Assembly (NCBI GenBank): GCA_016197225.1
Contig: JACPWC010000066.1
Span: forward strand, 57,834-121,833
Direction of reading: 5' to 3'
Length of the DNA stretch: 64,000 nt
Source of the DNA: Chloroflexota bacterium
GTDB lineage: Bacteria > Chloroflexota > Anaerolineae > Anaerolineales > VGOW01
Part shown: positions 52,006 to 61,050 of the stretch, piece by piece
Position numbering within the stretch: the stretch's first letter is position 1
How the letters are laid out: every line of letters begins with the position of its first letter
Made by a program: the position numbers and the translations under genes
Notes under the pieces: generated by a model
Told to the model about the DNA's origin: nothing
The model's database searches: none
Seen by the model: the letters and a program-made list of their open reading frames with translations, nothing else

Positions 52006-53157
52006 TCAGGGCGACGGCAGATAATTCTTGGGGTTGGGGCGGGAGCCTTGATAGCTCATTTCAAAGTGCAGATGCGGGCCGCTGGAGTTGCCGGTGCTCC
52101 CGGCTAACCCAAGAAGGTTGCCTTGCAGAACACTCTGCCCGCACGACACGTTCCACTGCGAAAGGTGGGCATAGAGCGTGTTCCAGCCGTTGCCGTGATC
52201 GATAACAACCATGTTGCCATAGCCCCAAAAGCTTAACCCGGCGAAGACCACCACCCCGCTGTCAGCGGCATAGATCGGGTCGCCCAGCCCAGCGGCAATG
52301 TCAATACCCAAATGCCCCGACCAGTAGTCGTTGCCTGACAAATAATGATTGTTGGCCGGCCAGATGAAGTAACCAGAGCCAATATTGCCGCCGGTGTAGC
52401 CGCCCGCGCACTGCCCCGGCCCAGGGTCGCTCCCGCCAGAGAGCGCGCGCCGCGTCGCGCGCTTGATTTGCGGCACCACAAACTGCACAAACTCGCGCCT
52501 GCCGCCCGGCACCATTAACAACTGTCCTTCTTTCAGTGTCGGCGTGTCGGGATCAAGATCGTTGCCCGGCCAGTTCACAATGTCGTCCACTGCCACGCCA
52601 AAAAACTTGGCCAATGTCTCCAGCTTGTCGCCCGGTTGCACGTCGCGCAAAACGCCATTGGTCGGCGGGACGCGCAAAACTTGATCGGGCCGCAGGAGGT
52701 GCGGGTCGTCTTTCAGAATCGGGTTGCCCCACACCAGCGTCTCCGGCTTCAGGCCAAACTTGTCGGCGATGCCGAACAGCGTGTCGCCCGAGACAACGGT
52801 GTAAGTGATGATGTCGGTGCGGGGGCGGGTGGGGATGTTGGTGTGAATGTCGGTCTGGCGAGTGAGCTCGGTGGACTCGCCGACGGTGAGGGCGGCCACG
52901 GCGGCGACCCCGTCCGTCGCCGGTGAGGCCGCCTCTGTTGGGGCGGCGTTCACACTGGCCAGGGCCGCAATGGCTTCCACATTGATTTCGCCCGGCACAC
53001 GTCCCATCACATTGGAACGTGCCAGCCAGATTGCGCTCAGAGCGACGAGCAGAAGGGCGAGATGAATAGCATAACGTTGGAGGCTGGCGCCTAAAACGTC
53101 GAGCACCAGGCGGGCAAAATCGGGGCGGCGCGAGGCCGGAGGCGTAGTATCAGACAT
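52006..53157 (-). CDS. LysM-M23 peptidoglycan peptidase, copy 2
   Basis: 383 residues with the same order of parts as its neighbour: N-terminal helix (YAIHLALLLVALSAIWLAR), two LysM domains near 115-215 (ITYTVVSGDTLFGIADKFGL, VLRDVQPGDKLETLAKFFGV), short linker and C-terminal M23 domain with H-L-G-I-D-I, NTLYAHLSQWNVSCGQ and HLHFEMSYQ. The two copies differ throughout, so the duplication is old. Both keep metal ligands, so both are likely active. Confidence 0.9.
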   Translation of the reverse strand: MSDTTPPASRRPDFARLVLDVLGASLQRYAIHLALLLVALSAIWLARSNVMGRVPGEINVEAIAALASVNAAPTEAASPATDGVAAVAALTVGESTELTRQTDIHTNIPTRPRTDIITYTVVSGDTLFGIADKFGLKPETLVWGNPILKDDPHLLRPDQVLRVPPTNGVLRDVQPGDKLETLAKFFGVAVDDIVNWPGNDLDPDTPTLKEGQLLMVPGGRREFVQFVVPQIKRATRRALSGGSDPGPGQCAGGYTGGNIGSGYFIWPANNHYLSGNDYWSGHLGIDIAAGLGDPIYAADSGVVVFAGLSFWGYGNMVVIDHGNGWNTLYAHLSQWNVSCGQSVLQGNLLGLAGSTGNSSGPHLHFEMSYQGSRPNPKNYLPSP

Positions 53158-53285
53158 TGGCGGCGATCATATCGCCCGAACTTGGGCAAGTCAAGCCAGG
53201 CAAGGCGACATAAAGACCTTTATCCTTGGCCAACCGCTGGGGCGCTCAACACTTCCGGAATCCGGGTCAAGTTCAATCACCTGAG

Positions 53286-53445
53286 TCAGCACGCCGAAGG
53301 GCAGGTGGCTTCAAGCAAGCTGGTCTTGCCCTGCGCGTTGTCCTCCACTAGAATCAGCGGCCCGGTAGGCAAGTCGGCTTCGAGGTGAGTGTAGTTGCGG
53401 AAGTTGGTGAGGGAGAGGCGGGCGACGCGCACGAGGCGGGTGTAC
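53286..53445 (-). pseudogene. recF: RecF N-terminal fragment
   Basis: On the minus strand the frame reads RLVRVARLSLTNFRNYTHLE and LPTGPLILVEDNAQGKTSLLEA, then stops at 53286. This is the start of RecF, including the P-loop region (N-A-Q-G-K-T). RecF is about 360 residues; the rest is missing. A remnant, with no other gene in the surrounding 356-bp gap (53158-53513). The remainder of the gap shows no clear signal. Confidence 0.65.
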
Positions 53446-53513
53446 CAAACAACCCTCTATCAATGCTGAAAGAGTTTCACCTTTCCATTGTAGATCGTGA
53501 GAGGAGCGGAAAC

Positions 53514-55856
53514 ATGTCTGCAGATTATGAGCACAACACGGTAGAGCAAACAGCCATCAGCCCAGAGGCAGAAGGCCAAACTCCGGCCTCAAAGAATGAT
53601 AGGCTCTGGCTGATCGCAGGATGTGTAGTGTTAATCTGCCTCGGCATACTTTTCCTCTTATCGCTGGGCCTGTTTGCTTCCACGCTAACTACAAATGCTC
53701 TTCAGGCACGACAGGCTACAAGAGTTGCCCAAACTCAGTTTGTGCCAACAGCCACCGCGCTGGCTCAGATCAATGCCACTGCCACCGCTCAAGCTCAATG
53801 GCCCCTTATTGCTTCCGACAAATTTGATTCAAATGAAAATGACTGGTCCACCAGCAACACCGACGGCGACTATGGAAAAATCAATCAAGTTATCACCAAC
53901 GGCAAGTATCGATGGGAGGTAGAAATACAACAGGCATCTACCTGGAGAGGAGTGCCCAGCGATGTCAGCGAAGTCTCCGATTTTTATGTTACTGCTGAAA
54001 TGCAGCAATTCAGCGGGCCAGAGAACATTAACTACGGCATCATTTTTCGTCGCACTGACGGCAACAACTTCTATTATTTCGGTATTAACAATGCCGGCGT
54101 GTCTACGTTCGCATTGTTATACAAAAATGAATGGACATCTATCATTAATTGGGCGGATGTTTCTGTTACCCAACCTGGCAAAGTGAACAAGATTACTATC
54201 AGCGCCGAAGGGTCTCATTTCACATTCTACGTCAACGACCGATATATTGGCGAAGTCAATGATGATAGACTATCCAAAGGCAGAATGGGTTTTATGATCG
54301 AGGTATATCAGCCCTCAACTGTCGTATTTGAGTTCGATGATTTCGAACTTCGCGCGCCTCTAGTCAGTTCACAACTTGCGCCAGCGGCGACTGCCGCCAG
54401 CGCCATTATCGAGAAAAGCTCAAAGTGGCCCGTTATTTTGTACGACGCTTTCGACACAAATTTGAATGACTGGCAAATAGGGCAATCCGATAACGAGTAC
54501 GTGAAACAGAGTTTGGCTGTATCCGATGGCAAATATTACTGGAAAGCAACTGCTCATCAAGATGTCTATTGGTGGATCGCGCCTGATGTTGTTTCACTTT
54601 CCGATTTCCGTCTAACAGTTGATGCTGAAAGGGTAGAGGGAATAGAAAATGCTCAGTACGGGGTAATCTTTCGAAAAACTGACGGCAGCAATTTTTATTA
54701 CTTCGGGATCATTGATACTGGAAAATTCGCTCTTTTGCGCCGATATGAAAATGAGTGGACAACCTTGATTGACTGGACCGATTCTCCTGTTATCCATCCT
54801 GGCGAAGTAAATCAGATTCGAGTTGTTGTAGAAGGATCACATTTCATTTTCTTCATCAACGATTACTTCGTTAGCGAAACAACAGATGATAATTTGAGTA
54901 AGGGCAAGGCGGGTTTGGCAATGTCCCTCAACAATGATGGCGATGAGGCAACATTCCGATTTGACAATTTTGATTTACGTGCACCGGCTGCCGCAGCAAC
55001 AGAAAATCCAGTAACGGTTGGCACAGTTGCGCCAACTAGTGCACTGGCGCCTACATTGTCACTTGACTCTAACGAGCATATCGTTTTTGTTAGAGCTAGC
55101 GACATCTATTTGTTTACCGGCGACAGATTGCGGCTTGAGAGGCTGAACACCAATAAGTTTTCCAATACCAGCCCTGCCTGGTCGCCTGATGGCAAACAGA
55201 TAGCTTTTTCGGCTAGAAGTTTTGATGCGCAATTTGATATTTACGCCCTAAAACTGGATGGCTCAGGTGAACTAACAAAATTAACGATCAGTTCCGGTAG
55301 TGACTATAGCCCAGCGTGGTCGCCTGATGGCAAATACATTGCCTTTGTCTCTGATCGAGATAGCAATTACGAAATCTATGTAATGAATGCCGATGGCTCG
55401 GCACCAACGCGAATCACGAAGAACACTGATGTTGACGATGAGCCTACATGGTCGCCCGATAGCGCTCATATTGCATTCACAGTTGGCGATAGCAATCGCA
55501 AAATTTACATCATGAATGCAGACGGCTCCGATGTCAGCCCTTTAATGCAAAATAGTGCCAATGATGATGCCAATCCTGATTGGTCTCCTGACGGCAGTAA
55601 AATTGCTTTCACATCCAACCGCGACGGCAATTACGAAATCTATATTGTCAATATCAACGGCACAGGGTTTACACGGGTGACTAACAATCTGGCGAATGAC
55701 ACTGACCCAGCTTGGTCTCCGGACGGTAAATATATTGCGTTTGTATCTGACCGCGACGGCAACAAAGAGATTTATATCATGAATGCTGATGGCACTAATC
55801 TAACTCAGCTAACCAACAGCCCTGCAGACGATCTCGAGCCTGCCTGGCGACCCTGA
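53514..55856 (+). CDS. Membrane-anchored protein with two LamG-like domains and a PD40 beta-propeller
   Basis: 780 residues from ATG 53514 (AGGAG upstream); a longer frame would run through the recF remnant. A transmembrane helix lies near residues 33-57 (LIAGCVVLICLGILFLLSLG). Two related beta-sandwich domains follow (about 98-280 and 302-490), each with FxSNxxDW, NFYYFGI and W-x-x-x-I-x-W, reminiscent of DUF1080/LamG concanavalin-like folds. A PD40 propeller (about 515-775) with repeats W-S-P-D-G-K-x-I-A-F ends the chain. The gene is visibly AT-richer than its neighbours, suggesting recent acquisition. Probably a surface ligand- or glycan-binding protein. Confidence 0.8.
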   Translation: MSADYEHNTVEQTAISPEAEGQTPASKNDRLWLIAGCVVLICLGILFLLSLGLFASTLTTNALQARQATRVAQTQFVPTATALAQINATATAQAQWPLIASDKFDSNENDWSTSNTDGDYGKINQVITNGKYRWEVEIQQASTWRGVPSDVSEVSDFYVTAEMQQFSGPENINYGIIFRRTDGNNFYYFGINNAGVSTFALLYKNEWTSIINWADVSVTQPGKVNKITISAEGSHFTFYVNDRYIGEVNDDRLSKGRMGFMIEVYQPSTVVFEFDDFELRAPLVSSQLAPAATAASAIIEKSSKWPVILYDAFDTNLNDWQIGQSDNEYVKQSLAVSDGKYYWKATAHQDVYWWIAPDVVSLSDFRLTVDAERVEGIENAQYGVIFRKTDGSNFYYFGIIDTGKFALLRRYENEWTTLIDWTDSPVIHPGEVNQIRVVVEGSHFIFFINDYFVSETTDDNLSKGKAGLAMSLNNDGDEATFRFDNFDLRAPAAAATENPVTVGTVAPTSALAPTLSLDSNEHIVFVRASDIYLFTGDRLRLERLNTNKFSNTSPAWSPDGKQIAFSARSFDAQFDIYALKLDGSGELTKLTISSGSDYSPAWSPDGKYIAFVSDRDSNYEIYVMNADGSAPTRITKNTDVDDEPTWSPDSAHIAFTVGDSNRKIYIMNADGSDVSPLMQNSANDDANPDWSPDGSKIAFTSNRDGNYEIYIVNINGTGFTRVTNNLANDTDPAWSPDGKYIAFVSDRDGNKEIYIMNADGTNLTQLTNSPADDLEPAWRP

Positions 55857-55861
55857 ACTTG

Positions 55862-56485
55862 ATGCATTCCCTCAGCCTCCTCCACCGCATCCGCCTGCCA
55901 AAAACATCCTTGCCTGCTCCAGCTATCGTCATGGTTCACGGCTGGTTGGGCGACGAAAATTCGATGTGGGCGTTCGACAGAGTCTTGCCGCTCAACGCGG
56001 TGACCGTCACGCCGCGCGGGCCGTTCGAGGCCGGCGAGGGTTACGGCTGGACGGCGGTTCGCGGCGACGGCGACACTTTCGACGAAGGTTTGTCTGCGTT
56101 GTACGAGTTCGTAACTCGCTTGCCCGAAGTCTATCCGGTGGATCCGAGTCGAATTGTGTTGATGGGATTCAGCCAGGGGGCGGCGATGTGTTATGCGTTG
56201 ACGTTGGCTTCCCCAACAGTGGCGGCGGCCACTGCCGCCCTGGCCGGGTTCCTGCCCGACTCAGCCCGTCAGTGGATCATCCCCGGTCGCCTGAATGGCA
56301 AGCCGATCTTCATCGCTCACGGTCTCAACGACACCACCGTTCCCGTCGAAGAAGCAGTGCGTGCCCGCGAGGCGCTGACTCTGGCTGGCGCGAACGTGAG
56401 CCATCACGAAGATGCCGTCGGTCACAAACTCAGTGCTCAAAGCATGCGCGACCTGAAGGCGTGGTTGGAAAAGGTTCTCTCATGA
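55862..56485 (+). CDS. Alpha/beta-hydrolase, phospholipase/carboxylesterase type
   Basis: 207 residues with nucleophile elbow GFSQGAAMCYAL (Ser near residue 99), acid in AHGLNDTTVPV near 160 and His in GHKLSAQS near 190: the catalytic triad of PF02230 esterases. It hydrolyses small carboxylic or thioesters. Start at ATG 55862; a TTG directly upstream would add one residue. Its stop overlaps the start of the DUF5995 gene (ATGA), so the two are coupled. Confidence 0.88.
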   Translation: MHSLSLLHRIRLPKTSLPAPAIVMVHGWLGDENSMWAFDRVLPLNAVTVTPRGPFEAGEGYGWTAVRGDGDTFDEGLSALYEFVTRLPEVYPVDPSRIVLMGFSQGAAMCYALTLASPTVAAATAALAGFLPDSARQWIIPGRLNGKPIFIAHGLNDTTVPVEEAVRAREALTLAGANVSHHEDAVGHKLSAQSMRDLKAWLEKVLS

Positions 56486-57243
56486 CTGCCGAAAACATTG
56501 ATCAAGTGATCAGCCAACTGGACGACATCATCGCCACTGCCCGGCGCGAAAAGAGCCGGGCCGGCTATTTCGCCGCGCTCTATCGCAAAGTAACGGTCAA
56601 GGTGAAAGAGGGCATCGCGGCCGGGCGTTTTGAGGACGGCCCGCGCCTGGAGAAGCTCGACGTGATTTTTGCCAACCGCTATCTCAACGCCTGGGAGCAA
56701 TTTCGCCGGGGCCAGCCGCCGAGCCAGTGCTGGCGATATTCGTTTGAGACGGCGGCGAGCGGCCAGGCGTTGATTTTGCAACACCTTTTGCTCGGTATGA
56801 ACGCGCATATCAATCTGGACCTCGGTGTGGCCGCCGCCCAGGCTTGCCCCGGCGAGGAACACCCGGCCCTCAAACGCGACTTCGAAGAAATCAATAACGT
56901 GCTGGCGAGTCTAATGGATGAAGTGCAGCGCGAGATCGGCGTCGTGTCGCCGCTGTTCGGTTGGATGGATTGGGTGGCGGGCCACAGCGACGAGGCGATT
57001 TGCAATTTCAGCATGACGAAGGCGCGCAACGCCGCCTGGAAGGTGAGCGTCGGGCTGGCGGCCATGACACCATCACAACAAGCGGCGGAAATTGCTCAAC
57101 TGGACACAGTCATCGCCGCGCTGTCCCGCATCATTTACAACCGGAGGATGATCTTCCACCCCGTTTTCCAAATCATTCGCTGGGCCGAGATCAGAGATGC
57201 GGTCAAAGTGATTGACGCGCTGGGCAGTGACCGGCCAATCTAA
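56482..57243 (+). CDS. DUF5995-family protein
   Basis: 253 residues. Recognised by AGYFAALYRKVTVKVKEGI and GPRLEKLDVIFANRYLNAWE near residues 25-70 and HLLLGMNAHINLDLGVAAAQ near 105-125, the core of DUF5995; the His and Asp in NAHINLDLG could bind metal. Function unknown. The start overlaps the esterase stop, so it is co-translated with it. ATG 56482 gives the normal N-terminus (MTAENIDQVISQLDDI). Convergent with the aminotransferase gene, only 2 bp away. Confidence 0.8.
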   Translation: MTAENIDQVISQLDDIIATARREKSRAGYFAALYRKVTVKVKEGIAAGRFEDGPRLEKLDVIFANRYLNAWEQFRRGQPPSQCWRYSFETAASGQALILQHLLLGMNAHINLDLGVAAAQACPGEEHPALKRDFEEINNVLASLMDEVQREIGVVSPLFGWMDWVAGHSDEAICNFSMTKARNAAWKVSVGLAAMTPSQQAAEIAQLDTVIAALSRIIYNRRMIFHPVFQIIRWAEIRDAVKVIDALGSDRPI

Positions 57244-57245
57244 GG

Positions 57246-58337
57246 CTACGCCCGGACTTCGTTCACCGAGTCGGCCAGCCGCCGGATGCCGTCGTCAATT
57301 TGCTCCGGGGTCAGGGCGCAGTACGGCAGGCGCAGGAAGCGCTCGCCGCCGCCGTTGGGGAAGAAGGCCAGGCCGTCGGCCAGGTTGAGGTTGCGCCTGG
57401 CCGCCGCCGCGCGCACGGCAGTCGTCAATGTGCCCTCAGGCAGTGTCACCGAAAGGAAAAAGCCGCCGTCGGGCCGGGTGGCTTGCGCGTCGGGCATGTG
57501 CTTGTCAATCGCGGCCAGACAGGCGTCGAGGCGCGGCGCGTACAGCGCCTTGAGCTTCTCTATCTGTGGCGGCAACAACCCGCGTCGGCACCATTCATAG
57601 GTGACGCCGTGAGAAAAATAGCCGGGCGAGATATAAGTGTCCTCGGCCACCTTCGCCACTTTCGCCAGCAGGTCGGCATTCCCCAGCATGAAGCCCATGC
57701 GCACGCCGGGCGCGATGAGCTTGGTGAACGAACTCATGTGCAGAGTGCGGTGCGGGGCCAGCCGAAACAGAGTCGGCTCGTCCGCGCCGCGATAGCGCAA
57801 CAAACGATAGGGCGCGTCCTCGAGGAGGATGAAGTTGTATTGCTCGGCCAGTTCGACGATGCGTTTACGTTTGGCGGCAGAGCAGGTTGCGCCGGACGGG
57901 TTCTGGAAGTCGGCGATGATGTAGAAGAATTTGGGAGCGCGCTTTTTTAGCGCGGTTTCGAGCGCGGCCATGTTCGGGCCGTCGGCTTCAAGGGGGACGC
58001 CGACGATGTCGGCCTGGTGGCGGCGGAAGAGGGTGATGGCGCGGTCGTAGCTGGGCGACTCGGTGAAGACCACATCGCCCGGTTGAATCAGGCAACGGCA
58101 GAGAAACTCGACAAGCTCCAGCGAGCCGTTGCCATTCAGGACTTGATCCGGTTGCACGCCCTGCCACTGTGCGATCCATTCACGCAAAGGGGCAAAGCCC
58201 AGCGCCGGGCCGTATTGCATAATGGCGGCCCCGTTCTGTTTGAGGATGGTGTTGGCCGCATCCATGAGGTCGTCAATGGGAAACGACTCGTTGGCCGGGA
58301 CGCCGCGGGTGAAGTTGATGGGGTTAAGTTCTGACAT
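57246..58337 (-). CDS. PLP-dependent aminotransferase (2-aminoadipate aminotransferase-like)
   Basis: 363 residues of class I/II aminotransferases. The PLP Lys is in HMSSFTKLIAPGVRMGF near residue 215; ADFQNPSGATCS near 150 and LLEDAPYRLLRY near 180 bind the cofactor, and the family start is MSELNPINFTRGVPANESFP. The sequence is closest in style to LysN/ARO8-type enzymes that act on 2-aminoadipate, aromatic or branched amino acids; the preferred substrate is not readable. ATG 58337 is used; an upstream in-frame extension runs into a repeat. If it acts on aminoadipate it could join the ALDH7 enzyme at 8 kb in lysine catabolism. Confidence 0.85.
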   Translation of the reverse strand: MSELNPINFTRGVPANESFPIDDLMDAANTILKQNGAAIMQYGPALGFAPLREWIAQWQGVQPDQVLNGNGSLELVEFLCRCLIQPGDVVFTESPSYDRAITLFRRHQADIVGVPLEADGPNMAALETALKKRAPKFFYIIADFQNPSGATCSAAKRKRIVELAEQYNFILLEDAPYRLLRYRGADEPTLFRLAPHRTLHMSSFTKLIAPGVRMGFMLGNADLLAKVAKVAEDTYISPGYFSHGVTYEWCRRGLLPPQIEKLKALYAPRLDACLAAIDKHMPDAQATRPDGGFFLSVTLPEGTLTTAVRAAAARRNLNLADGLAFFPNGGGERFLRLPYCALTPEQIDDGIRRLADSVNEVRA

Positions 58338-58505
58338 GGTTGCTCCTGTGTGGAAAGCAATTGTACCTGCGAGGGCGTGGAGCGTGAAGCGTGAAACGTG
58401 GTGCGTATTTCGTGTTGCGAATTCGGGCGGGTTGAACAATTGTTGCTTTGCCAAAGACGCCAAACCCGTCTACACTTGCCGCATCCTCAACAACACAGGT
58501 GATTC

Positions 58506-59459
58506 ATGTCCAACTCAATTGCTTCCGCCTTTGGCAGTGACCAGGAACCCTACGCCGGCATCGCCTCCTTCATGCGCCGCCCGGCCACCCGCGACCTGGC
58601 CGGCGTGGATGTCGCCATCGTCGGCATCCCCTTCGACAGCGGCACGTCGTATCGAAGCGGCACACGCTTCGGCCCGCGCAAAATCCGCGAGGCCTCGCTC
58701 CTGCTCTGGGGCTACAACAACCCGCTCGCCGTTCGCCCGCTGGATGTGTTGAATCTGGTGGATTACGGCGACGTGTATGTGATCCCGCCTTCCATCGTGG
58801 ACACCTACGCCAACATCGAGAAAGAAGTGAGCGCCATTCTAGACTCAGGGGTCACCGTCGTGGCCCTGGGCGGCGACCACTCCATCAGCCTGCCGCTCTT
58901 GCGCGCCCACGCCAAAAAGTTCGGCCCGCTCTCAGTCGTCCATTTCGACTCACACCCCGACACCTGGGATCACGAGTTCGGCCCGGCGCAACCCTACAGC
59001 CACGGCACACCCTATCGCCGGGCGCTGGAAGAGAAGCTCATCAAGCCCGGCGGCTACATTCAAGTCGGCCTGCGCGGCTCCACCAGCGGGGACGAAGATT
59101 GGCAAACGGCCAGAGACTTGGGCGCGCGCGTGATCACGATGGACGAGGCCGCCGAGATGGGCGTCCCGGCGGTGATAAAAGCCATCCATGAAACCGTTAG
59201 CGGCCCGACATACGTTTCGTTTGACATTGACGCCGCCGATCCGGCCTTTGCGCCGGGAACCGGCACCCCCGAAGTGGGCGGCTTCACCAGCCGCGAACTG
59301 TTGCAACTGGTGCGCGGCCTCAAAGGCTTGAATTTAGTTGGCTTCGATCTGGTGGAAGTCAGCCCGCCCTACGATCACGGCGACATCACCGCTCTGCTGG
59401 CGGCGAATCTGGCGTTTGAGTTTTTGTCGTTGAAGGCGGTGCAGAAGCGCGGTCTCTGA
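58506..59459 (+). CDS. Arginase/agmatinase-family ureohydrolase
   Basis: 317 residues. Binuclear Mn ligands: His in ALGGDHSISLPLL near 120, D-x-H-x-D in VHFDSHPDTWDH near 145 and D-x-D in SFDIDAADPAFAPGTGTPEVGG near 240. The last motif (G-T-G-T-P-E-x-G-G) is usual for agmatinase and related guanidino hydrolases, which release urea; the exact guanidine substrate is unknown. Starts MSNSIASAFGSDQEPYAGIA, complete. Divergent from the aminotransferase gene, with a 168-bp gap between them. Confidence 0.88.
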   Translation: MSNSIASAFGSDQEPYAGIASFMRRPATRDLAGVDVAIVGIPFDSGTSYRSGTRFGPRKIREASLLLWGYNNPLAVRPLDVLNLVDYGDVYVIPPSIVDTYANIEKEVSAILDSGVTVVALGGDHSISLPLLRAHAKKFGPLSVVHFDSHPDTWDHEFGPAQPYSHGTPYRRALEEKLIKPGGYIQVGLRGSTSGDEDWQTARDLGARVITMDEAAEMGVPAVIKAIHETVSGPTYVSFDIDAADPAFAPGTGTPEVGGFTSRELLQLVRGLKGLNLVGFDLVEVSPPYDHGDITALLAANLAFEFLSLKAVQKRGL

Positions 59460-59470
59460 TTGGTGTCTGC

Positions 59471-60040
59471 TCACTTCAACCGCTTCAGCGCCTTGTTCAC
59501 TGCCACAAGGTCAAACGCCTTCGGGTCAAATTCGCCGCCGACCCATTCCAGGTATTCGTCGTGCTCCGAGTGTTCCGGGTCTTTGATAGCCTGCAAAAAC
59601 TCGGCGTAGCCCCAAACCCCGCCCACGTCTTCGAGCGGGCAGGCCCCTTTGCCCGCCAGACACACCGGATACTTCATCTTCGAGTCGGGCGGCGAAATCT
59701 TCTCCACCAGCACGTCATGCTCCCAACTATCGCCGAAGTCGTAAAGGTACAGAAACTTCGTCTTCACGCTCGGCGCAATCACATCCAGCCGCACAGGGCG
59801 GGAGTCCACTTCACCACCGTCTTCCCAGTCCGTGCCGGGGGTGGGCAGGCTGTAATGAGTCTCGCCCACCTCGAAGTGATGCAGATGGCTGTCCATCCAG
59901 CCCATAGCGAACTGAACGACATAGTGCAGGTCTGCCAGTGTGTAATGGCCCGGGACCAGCACCCGCCGCCAGATGGACGGGCGAAAGTCGCGGAGGGTGA
60001 TCTTAAGTTGATAGACCGGGCCGGTTTTTACCCAGGGCAT
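59471..60040 (-). CDS. Plasmid pRiA4b ORF-3-like protein
   Basis: 189 residues with the PF07929 pattern: QLKITLRDFRPSIWRRVLVP, LADLHYVVQFAMGWMDSHLHHFEVGE near 35-65, FLYLYDFGDSWEHDVLVEKI near 100-120 and C-terminal DPEHSEHDEYLEWVGGEFDPKAFD. The domain is found next to plasmid and mobile genes but its function is not known. Monocistronic, ATG 60040 with AGGAG upstream. Convergent with the ureohydrolase gene. Confidence 0.85.
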   Translation of the reverse strand: MPWVKTGPVYQLKITLRDFRPSIWRRVLVPGHYTLADLHYVVQFAMGWMDSHLHHFEVGETHYSLPTPGTDWEDGGEVDSRPVRLDVIAPSVKTKFLYLYDFGDSWEHDVLVEKISPPDSKMKYPVCLAGKGACPLEDVGGVWGYAEFLQAIKDPEHSEHDEYLEWVGGEFDPKAFDLVAVNKALKRLK

Positions 60041-60067
60041 GATGATCTCCTTTGTGCGAGAAATGCT

Positions 60068-60511
60068 TTATTTCTCAAGAACATACGCCAGCGCCTGCAG
60101 GGCCAGCAAATACGACCGCCAGCCAAAGCCTTTGATCAAGCCGACACAGACGGGCGCAATCAATGACTTGTGACGAAATTCCTCGCGGGCCTCGGTGTTG
60201 GAAAGGTGGCACTCGATGGCAGGCAAGCCGATGGCGCTGACGGCGTCTCGCAGAGCGACCGAGGTGTGAGTGTAACCGCCGGGGTTGATAATCACGCCCG
60301 CCGCCCAGGTTCGGGCGTCGTGCAATGCGTCAATCAAAGCGCCTTCGTGGTTCGACTGAAACGACCGCACCTCAAAGCCCAGCTTTTCGCCTTCGACCTT
60401 CAGCGCCACGTCAATGTCGGCCAACGTCGTCGTGCCGTACACTTGCGGCTCCCGCGCGCCCAGCAGGTTGAGGTTAGGGCCGTGAAGGACGAGGATGAGT
60501 TTTGCGGGCAT
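60068..60511 (-). CDS. aroQ: 3-dehydroquinate dehydratase, type II
   Basis: 147 residues, the normal length. Catalytic residues: Tyr in [17 protein letters not shown] near residue 25, Asn and His in [16 protein letters not shown] near 75-90 and [19 protein letters not shown] near 100-115. It converts 3-dehydroquinate to 3-dehydroshikimate in the shikimate pathway. Starts [18 protein letters not shown], as usual. It is 9 bp upstream of the Cox11-like gene's... region in the reverse order (that gene ends at 60521's far side), so the two minus-strand genes are probably one unit with the Cox11-like gene first. Confidence 0.95.
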   Translation of the reverse strand: MPAKLILVLHGPNLNLLGAREPQVYGTTTLADIDVALKVEGEKLGFEVRSFQSNHEGALIDALHDARTWAAGVIINPGGYTHTSVALRDAVSAIGLPAIECHLSNTEAREEFRHKSLIAPVCVGLIKGFGWRSYLLALQALAYVLEK

Positions 60512-60520
60512 GAGAGTATT

Positions 60521-60952
60521 TTATCTCAGTGTGGCCGACTCGAAAACGTGGCGCAGAATGATTGTCCCCTGGCCGGTGAGACCGGCGGGCTGGACGCGAA
60601 ACAGCACTTCAAAGTCTTGCGGGTAATTACTCTGAAAGGCGTTGAGGCCGATGCACTGGGTGATGAAAATTTGAATCTGGTCGGTGGCGCTGTTGGGATC
60701 AACTTCCACCCGGCCCAGCGCATCCAGCGGGCTGAGGTTGGTGTTGCGAATGCGATACACCACCCGCACCATTTCACCCGGTTTGGCGTACACCACCGGC
60801 GGAATGATCTCCACCTCAAAGGGCAGGTTGGTCACATCGGCTTCGATGCGCACCTCAACCGGCGCGGTAAAACGCCAAACGATGAGGCCGAGGGCCATCA
60901 CCGCAATGGCGGCCAAAACGGCGATCCATGTTTTTAGGTTCAATCGGGTCAT
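60521..60952 (-). CDS. Cox11/CtaG-like membrane-anchored protein
   Basis: 143 residues: N-terminal membrane helix (WIAVLAAIAVMALGLIVWRF), then a beta-sandwich with YAKPGEMVRVVYRIRNTNLSPLDALGRVEVDP and GLNAFQSNYPQDFEVLFRV, the pattern of Cox11/CtaG copper-delivery proteins. The family usually has a C-F-C copper site; here only one Cys (TQCIGLN) is present, so copper binding may be weak or lost. No oxidase gene is adjacent. The gene precedes aroQ on the same strand with a 9-bp gap and may be co-transcribed with it. Confidence 0.6.
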   Translation of the reverse strand: MTRLNLKTWIAVLAAIAVMALGLIVWRFTAPVEVRIEADVTNLPFEVEIIPPVVYAKPGEMVRVVYRIRNTNLSPLDALGRVEVDPNSATDQIQIFITQCIGLNAFQSNYPQDFEVLFRVQPAGLTGQGTIILRHVFESATLR

Positions 60953-61050
60953 ATTTCTAGGTTATCAGGCCAGCCTTGATCGCCCAAGGGGAAAACGTCA
61001 TTTGTTTTGGGTGACGAACGGCGTTCGCTTGATCGAGCGTGACAACAACA

